Shown in pieces: positions 8,698-16,130 of a stretch of 64,000 bases of DNA. The notes below the pieces were generated by a model. It worked only from the letters and a program-made list of their open reading frames with translations, had not been told where the DNA came from and made no database searches. The stretch's first letter is position 1. The number at the start of each line of letters is the position of its first letter. Where the stretch lies: assembly GCF_963678635.1 (NCBI RefSeq), contig NC_087070.1, forward strand, positions 55,282,617-55,346,616. Reading direction: 5' to 3'. Source of the DNA: Symsagittifera roscoffensis. Its lineage: Eukaryota; Xenacoelomorpha; Acoela; Convolutidae. Position numbers and translations under genes: made by a program.

Positions 8698-11600
8698 CAA
8701 TTCAAAAATCCATCAAAAATTGCTACCCAACAGTCACAGAATCAGTCTTCACCGACATCATCCCAAGATAATCCAACACCACCTTCAACTACTCAAAATC
8801 CCCAAACATCTACACGAATTTCTTTTCAAGACAATCCATACACTTTTGAAGAACGGCACGCTCGTTTATCTGAACCACTAGAACCAGTTCAACGACAAGC
8901 ATCTCTAAGTGAACCAACATATAATCTTTACCCAACACTACCACAAGAACTAAGTAGAATACGAAACCTTAGTCAAAACCAAAACACAACAGAAATAAAT
9001 AGACAAATTATACATCCTCGACGAAATAGAAATTTTCAAACTCCCCGAGTTCATTTTGATATACCTCAATCCCCATCACAAACCACTCCAGAAAACACCA
9101 CTGGTATCACACCAGAAACTCCTACACTTTTTTCACAACGTAGCACCTCAAGCTTACCATCAGATTACTTAGGTTCAACACCAACATCTGAACAAATACG
9201 TGAAAATCCTTTTAACCCCCCAAACCTAACATCACGACTGCCATATTGGACTACACATTCATTTACACAAGGTGAACCAAATTTAGTCAATGACCCCATA
9301 GATATTTCTACGGATACAACAACATCCTCATCACTACCAGAAACATTATCACTACCATCAACACCATCAATAAGCCAATTTTCACCACCACCCTTTAACT
9401 TAAATTTTCCAAATAATCTCGACGCCAGATATCGAGAACAATCATCAATAAATATTCCTTTAAGACTAGATTGGAATACATTCACAGCACCTCCACCATT
9501 ATTTGGACAACATCAAGAAAGTAACCGCCTTCATAACTGGGCACTTAATAGATTACAATATCGCCAAGATATTCACAACGATATCCGTGATCACAATATT
9601 CAAATACTCCAACAAAACAGTTTACAATTAAAGTTTGAAATCACAGTTAAATTAAACAATATTACACAACATCCCTACCCATTAAATCCACCTAACATAA
9701 CAGCTCAATCACTACCACCACCGTTTATAACTACTGAAGTAATATATAAATACGACAGATACACCAAAAACACAATTGGTTACATTACATTTTATAACCC
9801 ATACTCAGGATTATCATACACATGTATTCTAAAATTATTAATTTTTCTCCAACTCCCTTTTCTAGTAACCTCAAATCAAAACATAAACCCTTCCCCTCGT
9901 ACAGGACCACAAGATTTATTAGTAACACATTACGATTGCGAAGAAAATGAACAAAAAACACTACACAAATATGCAATAAATCAAGTATCACAATGTGAAA
10001 CAGAACCACAAGCTATAGAAACCACAGATGTAATAGCAACACTCTATTCAAAAGCCCGAGCAACAACAGTTACAGGTTATAAATTCACAGCGACATTTTC
10101 CGAAAAGAAAGTACATTGTTCACAAGTCTCCAACGGCAACAAAAACCGACTTGACCATGAATCATTCTATCAAAGTAATATAGAACGTCTTTTACATCTC
10201 AATCCCGACGATTGTAAAAATGAATTACTTAGACTAAACATCACACAAAATAAAAACTCCCAAAGAAAGTTAGTTAACTTTCAAGTTTTTTCAGACTCTG
10301 TACATCAATCACAACTTGAAAGACACCAAGGACATATAAAACTAGACGAAAAATACCCGTATAACGGCGCACACGGACGATTAACCTATGACCTACATGA
10401 TAAACATTGGATACCACACATTGGTATAAATAACCCATCAAACTGCAAAGCAGACACGAAAAATAAAGGATACCAAGAAATAATGTTTTTCGATTGGAAA
10501 ATACAACTCGAAAAAATACAACTCACACGAGATTTATCTGATAATACAATGATCTATCAAGGAATCCGATTACCTTGTAAAAATGATCAAGGTTATTGCG
10601 ACCCTACAACGAGAACACAAGCAACAATTGTTTGGTTCCCCGAAGATACATGTACAACATTTCAAGTAGCAAAAATACACGCTCGTATGATAAAATTTCA
10701 CGAAAAATATTTTATACAATCAATTCCATATGAACAAGTCCATCCATCACGAAAATTAAGTTCTAATTTTAGAAACATAGACAATATAGAAAATAAATTG
10801 ACACGCTTTCAAATATATCAAGAAACAGAACTTGCATGTAAATACAGGAATCCACTTCACAGAACACAATACTCTGAAATATTAGTTGAATACGAAAAAG
10901 GATTCGACATGACCACTGGAAAAGTAAAAATCGACCCATATGCCACAGGTCATCCTCCAAACGAAGGAACATCCTATATACCAGTTAATTTTGAAAAAAG
11001 CAACGGACAACCTGGTGGACATCTAAAACCTTATGACACCAGAAGCACACGCTTACAAGAATTATCACTAATGAATACTACATATTTCGGTAATATCCAC
11101 TATGATATTCACTTGGATATGAAACTAGACTATACAATTAGCCGCATTTTTCAAGAAATGTCACTCTCCGAATTAGAAACACTACACCAACTATGCGAAT
11201 TAGAACGAACACAAATATTACAATCACTTGCACTAGCAGTATTAAAAATACCCTACGCAGGATACTTATTATCAGGAAATAGATCAAATTTTTTAGACTA
11301 CGAAGGAAACATCTTATGGTTTTATACTTGTACTAAAAAAGTATCACCACTATACGTTTTTGAAGATAAACGATGTTATAAAAGAATCCCTATCTTTTAT
11401 AAGAATAAAGTACATTTCGTGGATACACTTTCACGAAGAACCTATTTCTGGGATACCGCAGTCCCATGTGGATCAGAAAATAGCCACAATGTAGTACAAC
11501 TAAACCCTGATGAAAATAAATATTATCTTCTCACTCCATATCCCACATTAATGCAATCACTCAAAAAATTTTCACCAGAAAGCATTCGCGCTATTGCTCG

Positions 11601-12438
11601 AAATCCAAATATAGACTTACAATCAATAGGAATCTATTCAAAATCAGATATTCAACATCACATTAGAACACAACAATTCCAAGAATTATTAACACAAATG
11701 GATACTATACAAAGACAATCAATAGACCAAAACTTACGCAAACTTGCAGAAACCGCAGGATTTGCCGATATCTACACGCAAGACTATAGCGGATATTTTA
11801 AAGACATTAAAGATTATATATATCTAAACGGCGAAAAATACCGTCCCCAAGATATATCACCAATCAACATTTTTAGCTTTGTTACACTCAAAAATGAAAT
11901 CCTTGATTTTCTAGGATGGCCCTACTACATCTTAGAAAAATTGACTATTTTATACGCAATGTTTAACTTTATTGGATTTCTTTTCTCACTCTTAAAAGGA
12001 ATCTACAATACATGTGCTATACACACACAAGTAAACAGACAAGCAAGCGTAGCACGCATACTCTTTGCAGGATTTTTTGGAATTTTTTCCACATCCATAA
12101 ACAAAATTCTTTTAGACGCACAAATAAAAGAATATAACACAAAAATAACAACACGACAAAATACATACGACGAAGAACATAACAATGTCGACACACAGCC
12201 AACGGCACCACAATTACCACCCCTACCAAATAACCATCCACTATCCCTAGTCCCACGAAATTTTCGAAATTTAGCAATCACACATAATCCAAATTTTCGA
12301 CTCAATACATCGCAAAGTCCCGTCCAACATATAATAACACATCAATCACAAAATGATAATACTTATGAACAAATTATTGAACAGCCCCATACCACCGCTT
12401 TTCAATCTCAAAATAATAATTTTTTTAGCCCACGATGA
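8698..12438 (+). CDS. env: Envelope glycoprotein, class III/chuvirus-like, with long N-terminal extension; no in-frame ATG upstream
   Basis: The frame is open from 8698 (after TAA 8695-8697) to TGA 12436-12438, 1246 codons. The first in-frame ATG is 10483, in the middle of the ectodomain, so the full protein must get its start by splicing or from a non-AUG codon. Bases 8698-9800 encode a Pro/Ser/Thr/Gln-rich, probably disordered segment of about 365 residues. A hydrophobic signal-like stretch (CILKLLIFLQLPFLV) is at 9823-9867. A Cys-rich ectodomain follows, with glycosylation sequons such as NIT, NTT and NRS, then two hydrophobic segments near 11941-12010 and 12049-12095 and a Gln/Asn/Pro-rich tail. 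The motifs AGYLLSGNRS, YTC...SPLYV and CYKRIPIFY resemble class III (gB-like) glycoproteins of chuviruses and related animal retroelements. That family call is from recall of conserved features and is moderate. The product would mediate membrane fusion. Confidence 0.75.
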   Translation, partial: QFKNPSKIATQQSQNQSSPTSSQDNPTPPSTTQNPQTSTRISFQDNPYTFEERHARLSEPLEPVQRQASLSEPTYNLYPTLPQELSRIRNLSQNQNTTEINRQIIHPRRNRNFQTPRVHFDIPQSPSQTTPENTTGITPETPTLFSQRSTSSLPSDYLGSTPTSEQIRENPFNPPNLTSRLPYWTTHSFTQGEPNLVNDPIDISTDTTTSSSLPETLSLPSTPSISQFSPPPFNLNFPNNLDARYREQSSINIPLRLDWNTFTAPPPLFGQHQESNRLHNWALNRLQYRQDIHNDIRDHNIQILQQNSLQLKFEITVKLNNITQHPYPLNPPNITAQSLPPPFITTEVIYKYDRYTKNTIGYITFYNPYSGLSYTCILKLLIFLQLPFLVTSNQNINPSPRTGPQDLLVTHYDCEENEQKTLHKYAINQVSQCETEPQAIETTDVIATLYSKARATTVTGYKFTATFSEKKVHCSQVSNGNKNRLDHESFYQSNIERLLHLNPDDCKNELLRLNITQNKNSQRKLVNFQVFSDSVHQSQLERHQGHIKLDEKYPYNGAHGRLTYDLHDKHWIPHIGINNPSNCKADTKNKGYQEIMFFDWKIQLEKIQLTRDLSDNTMIYQGIRLPCKNDQGYCDPTTRTQATIVWFPEDTCTTFQVAKIHARMIKFHEKYFIQSIPYEQVHPSRKLSSNFRNIDNIENKLTRFQIYQETELACKYRNPLHRTQYSEILVEYEKGFDMTTGKVKIDPYATGHPPNEGTSYIPVNFEKSNGQPGGHLKPYDTRSTRLQELSLMNTTYFGNIHYDIHLDMKLDYTISRIFQEMSLSELETLHQLCELERTQILQSLALAVLKIPYAGYLLSGNRSNFLDYEGNILWFYTCTKKVSPLYVFEDKRCYKRIPIFYKNKVHFVDTLSRRTYFWDTAVPCGSENSHNVVQLNPDENKYYLLTPYPTLMQSLKKFSPESIRAIARNPNIDLQSIGIYSKSDIQHHIRTQQFQELLTQMDTIQRQSIDQNLRKLAETAGFADIYTQDYSGYFKDIKDYIYLNGEKYRPQDISPINIFSFVTLKNEILDFLGWPYYILEKLTILYAMFNFIGFLFSLLKGIYNTCAIHTQVNRQASVARILFAGFFGIFSTSINKILLDAQIKEYNTKITTRQNTYDEEHNNVDTQPTAPQLPPLPNNHPLSLVPRNFRNLAITHNPNFRLNTSQSPVQHIITHQSQNDNTYEQIIEQPHTTAFQSQNNNFFSPR
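8731..8745 (+). promoter_or_regulatory. candidate 3' splice site for env
   Basis: CCCAACAG|TCACAG|AATCAG offers three AG dinucleotides, all leaving the env frame in phase 0. It is the first acceptor-like sequence after the env frame opens. The pyrimidine tract before it is weak, and no strong branch site is seen, so the exact site is uncertain. Confidence 0.3.
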
Positions 12439-14234
12439 GCCGCCAACTTGGATCACTACACCGATCAAATTCCCATCCAACCAATCTTACCTCTCCAATC
12501 CCAATCATACCACTTTTTGCTTTTCCGCCACCCGATTTTCCATCTAGCAATGTAACATCAGGCATGAATTCCGACACTAACTCACAAATTTCAGTTTTAT
12601 ACTCCATCTCACAGCTAAATAACCCGAATATTGACACCCCCGATGAATTTGCCGACTCAGAACCATCCCCATCCAATAATTTTCATAACCCTTCTAATTT
12701 TTCTCAACCCCCTTTTCAACCCATATTATCAAATAACCCTGACCCAATCACTCCCACACCCTCTTATGCTTCCCAAGTTACCCCAACCTACTCCTCATAC
12801 CATTCTGACCAATCATCTCATTCTCCAGACACCCCCCGAATCTCCCCAGAACTAGATAATTTTAATACCCTCCAACAACAACCCTACCACCTTAACACCC
12901 CGACCATAAACCAAATCTCCTCCACTACAAATTCATCCAATCCCCCTACACCCTCTTCAAATTATACTGAATCATTAACACCATCATCCACATCCACTAT
13001 ATCTTCACTAAACACTAATAGAGCTTACCGCACTTTTAAAAGAAAATTCCCCAACCATCCTTTCCCAGCAAAACCAGGAACAGCCCGTGAATACATCAAC
13101 CACCCCCAGCATACTAACACTAAAGAATTTTTAGCTATAACTTTACCCTCATTTCCACAATACACCTTAAACACCCCTCACGACGCTAACGAAACACGCA
13201 ACTTTGTAGATGAATACGTTTTAATGCCCACTCTCTCTTGGACCTCATATTATCATTTTACTAACCCTCTTTGCTTACCTTTATCTAACACTCACATCGA
13301 TATAGAGCGAAATAAGGACATGCTATATCAACTTACTACACCACTAACCGCTAGACAATTTACTTACGTTGGATATAAAAAATCACTAAAAATACACACT
13401 GCACCTAGAGCTAATGAATATACACTAGAATACTACGATCACAACATCATTAGAGCTAACCAAGATCAATTCTTAGACGACGATCGCTTCGCTAATCCAC
13501 AAATCACCGAGAAATTTTTCATCAAGACACCATATGTATTTACACTAAACATCTTCGACCGAAAGTTTGATCACATTATTTCAGAAGCACTAACAAACAC
13601 ACAAGCATACGAAAGTTTTAAAGAACGCTTCCAAATCTTTTCACTAACCTTTCATTTCCTTGCACCACACGAAAGAGATTTACACTGCTCACACGATATT
13701 ATGTTGCGCACTAAACAAACACATACATACAGTTACTATCGTTTCATCCAAAATCACTTTGACCTCCACACACCCTCTAGACAACCACACCATCGTTTCC
13801 AATTCATCAATTCAAAATACACTTCACCATATTTCCTAAATTTCACATATTGTATTAAAGACACTAACCTCCATGGTATTCTTCGTAATTATGACCCCAT
13901 AACCCAAATGTACATTTTCTGCCCCATCACCAAGACCTTCAACGCCGAAGAATCCCGACCCTTCCTTATCCCGCACGAGTTCCTACAACCTATAGAAATC
14001 CCAATTTTAGAATTCATCCACAACACTAAATTTAACCACAAATTATATAACTTAATCCAAAACACACCTTATGAGTTTGCAGTAGGCACTGAAGAACTAA
14101 CCACTATTAAGGCACTTCAATTGCTTTGGCCACTGCTTCAGACTAAAAATATCATCCGCATTCTAGCTAAACTACTAACAACTTCAGAACTAATTCACGA
14201 CATCTTCCCCCACGGTTTTTTCCCCGACGACTAA
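12435..14234 (+). CDS. ORF4, unknown accessory protein of the retroelement (599 aa)
   Basis: The ATG at 12435 overlaps the env stop as ATGA, the same arrangement as between the two small membrane ORFs, suggesting reinitiation after env. Residues 1-190 are Ser/Thr/Pro/Asn-rich and probably disordered. Residues about 190-599 look folded, with mixed hydrophobic and charged sequence, many aromatic residues, no signal peptide and no membrane span. The stretch around residues 200-215 is basic (FKRKFPNH). I recognise no domain. The ORF is intact, uses the same A-rich, G-poor codon style as gag-pol, and ends just before a perfect splice donor. Ty3/gypsy elements normally end with env, so this is an extra gene. 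A post-transcriptional, matrix or host-defence role is possible but unsupported. Confidence 0.7.
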   Translation: MSRQLGSLHRSNSHPTNLTSPIPIIPLFAFPPPDFPSSNVTSGMNSDTNSQISVLYSISQLNNPNIDTPDEFADSEPSPSNNFHNPSNFSQPPFQPILSNNPDPITPTPSYASQVTPTYSSYHSDQSSHSPDTPRISPELDNFNTLQQQPYHLNTPTINQISSTTNSSNPPTPSSNYTESLTPSSTSTISSLNTNRAYRTFKRKFPNHPFPAKPGTAREYINHPQHTNTKEFLAITLPSFPQYTLNTPHDANETRNFVDEYVLMPTLSWTSYYHFTNPLCLPLSNTHIDIERNKDMLYQLTTPLTARQFTYVGYKKSLKIHTAPRANEYTLEYYDHNIIRANQDQFLDDDRFANPQITEKFFIKTPYVFTLNIFDRKFDHIISEALTNTQAYESFKERFQIFSLTFHFLAPHERDLHCSHDIMLRTKQTHTYSYYRFIQNHFDLHTPSRQPHHRFQFINSKYTSPYFLNFTYCIKDTNLHGILRNYDPITQMYIFCPITKTFNAEESRPFLIPHEFLQPIEIPILEFIHNTKFNHKLYNLIQNTPYEFAVGTEELTTIKALQLLWPLLQTKNIIRILAKLLTTSELIHDIFPHGFFPDD

Positions 14235-14315
14235 CAGGTAAGTATGAATTAAGTAAATATTACTAACTAATTACAGTATTAAAAACTCACCATTCTTTAT
14301 TCATGTTTTCTTTAG
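14235..14315 (+). promoter_or_regulatory. 3' UTR intron-like element: CAG|GTAAGT donor, TACTAAC branch site, TTTAG acceptor
   Basis: A perfect 5' splice consensus (CAG 14235-14237, GTAAGT 14238-14243) starts right after the ORF4 stop codon. TACTAAC, the ideal branch-point sequence, is at 14261-14267. A pyrimidine-rich tract and TTTAG end at 14315, giving an intron of 78 bases. A closer AG at 14275-14276 is too near the branch point. All three elements being present together makes a real intron likely, though whether it is spliced cannot be seen. Confidence 0.55.
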
Positions 14316-14444
14316 ATTTTTAGCCTTCATCCTAGATCATCTGAAAAATTCACAAAAGAAAAATCAAAAATAGCAAACTTCTTCAAAACTGTTTAAGACC
14401 CTATTAAACTTTTGCACCAACAATTAAATAAATATAATACCAAT

Positions 14445-14616
14445 GCAGTAAATTAATTTATAAAATTTTCCCCCAAAAGCAGTAAATCTACATATGATGA
14501 AAATTTGTATCTTAAAATTCCCCCATAACTAGCAGTAAATTTCCAAATTCTATGCAGTAAATTAATAAAATGCAATTGCAGTACTAACCTTTTGATATTT
14601 TCATTCATTCGCACAG
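14445..14616 (+). promoter_or_regulatory. GCAGTAAAT motif cluster followed by a second TACTAAC/CAG 3' splice site
   Basis: The nonamer GCAGTAAAT occurs at 14445, 14479, 14532 and 14554, and a shortened GCAGTA at 14579. Directly after the last one, TACTAAC (14582-14588) is followed by a T-rich tract and GCACAG ending at 14616, a good alternative acceptor for the donor at 14238. Clustered short repeats in an untranslated region of gypsy elements can bind host proteins, but here the role is unknown. Confidence 0.45.
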
Positions 14617-16130
14617 AAATTCTATCCACACTCGCACAGCTCGCCCACGAAGAATTGTTTAAAATAATGAATTTCAGTTTCAAGTTTTCACACTCAACAA
14701 CTCTAACATACAATAACATGTTTCAAACTTTCCTTTAACCCGGTTGGAAAGGAATCATATACTAAACAAAACTAACCAACGCAGCTTACTAAATACCACA
14801 AATCATAGAATAACAGCATGACTAAGAAAAGGAAACCAACGGTACCCAAACCGGATTAACCCAGTTTAAAACTGGATAATTTATTCTTTTGAAGACTATT
14901 ACAAAGTCTTAGAAAGAAATAATAAAACACAAAAAAGTCGAAAGACAAACCCATACCACAAACAATTTGCTTTTTGGAAAAAGTACATAACCAACAAGAC
15001 ATAAGTAAAACCACAACAAACCCAACATAAAACGTTGTCACATAACAGGACCCCTCACAAAAACCGCATGAAATCATACTCCCACTCCTGGCCTAACCCA
15101 CCAGGAAAGGACGTCCTGAGCATGCTCTATAGCCGGCCTAACCCACCGCGCTACATCCACGCTTTGTGACCACACCTTTATTTTTAATAAGAGCTACTCA
15201 AGGGTGAGTAACTCTTCAAAATAACCGAACTAAAACAAAAAGCTTTTGTGAAAACAACTAACTAAAATCATTATTAAAAAATATTAAACTAATAAAAGTT
15301 TTATAAAATGTAAAATCACATGATGCAATATATAGATCAGAATACAACACCAAGGACGAACATCAAAAGACAAGACGACCTCACTACACTCGAGAGAGAA
15401 TGACCAACTACAATCGATATGCCGCTCACAATCACAACTCAAAGGATTTAGAGTACGACTTGACTTCGCAGAAAAGGACTTCATTGAACTAGACCAATGA
15501 CCACCTCGATGTTCAAGTATACGTACAGATCCGAGTAACCAGGCATCCCCTCCACGCACAATCTCCACGCCATTCCCAAACTAGATCAGACACAAAAGAA
15601 GTTCTCCCCGAAGAACAGAAAAACCTGACATAGCCAACCATTCTGAAATCAGAATTGATTTTGTTGCAGAGACTCAGTCGTTGTCACAAGAAGAAGCGGA
15701 AGAAAATTATGATGTTCGCCAAATACAAACGTCCATCATCCACCCTTGAATTACAGAAGAACTGTTCTAAAAAACTCTGTAAAACCCGGATGGGTGGAAC
15801 CTGATCTAAACTATATTTTATGATTGGATAAATTAAATGTTTTACCAATGTAAAGTATTTAATATTAACCAATCATGATCCATCTAACTAACAACCCACT
15901 TATTTGTAAGTGCTGAAGTTACTTGTAATTTCAGCACCAGAGAGATTTGAATTTAACTTAGAAATTAGTTGGACTCTCCCGAGCACTTCAGCAGCCGCAA
16001 TAAACCAGTATACCCTAGATCTATTGAGCCTAGCAGAGACTAGTTAAACAACCTGAGACTAGATAGTATAAGAGTAAGATTAGGATCGGTATTAGACTAA
16101 GAAGTTGCACGAATCTATCCGGCCGAAAAT
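14617..16130 (+). other. 3' non-coding end of the retroelement, probably including the 3' LTR (boundaries not determined)
   Basis: No gene is visible. The A-rich strand bias fades across this stretch. GGCCTAACCCACC occurs twice near 15088 and 15135. AATAAA polyadenylation signals occur near 15290 and 15997, the latter in GCAATAAACC. A purine-rich stretch at about 15689-15707 could be a polypurine tract. The 5' LTR is outside the window, so the 3' LTR cannot be defined by matching; its end is guessed at about 16020-16100, before the satellite array. Confidence 0.4.

Noticed and set aside
8660-8700. Ribosomal frameshift from the second small membrane ORF into env
   Set aside because: A TAA in the env frame lies at 8695-8697, and earlier ones at 8668 and 8671, so a shift before the small ORF's stop would end at once; no slippery heptamer is in register.
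10483-12438. Env starting at ATG 10483
   Set aside because: The frame is open far upstream with a signal-like segment and Cys-rich ectodomain before this ATG; starting here would remove the signal peptide.
15900-16030. Exact 3' LTR end and polypurine tract
   Set aside because: AATAAA at 15997 and a purine tract near 15689 are suggestive, but without the 5' LTR I cannot place the borders.
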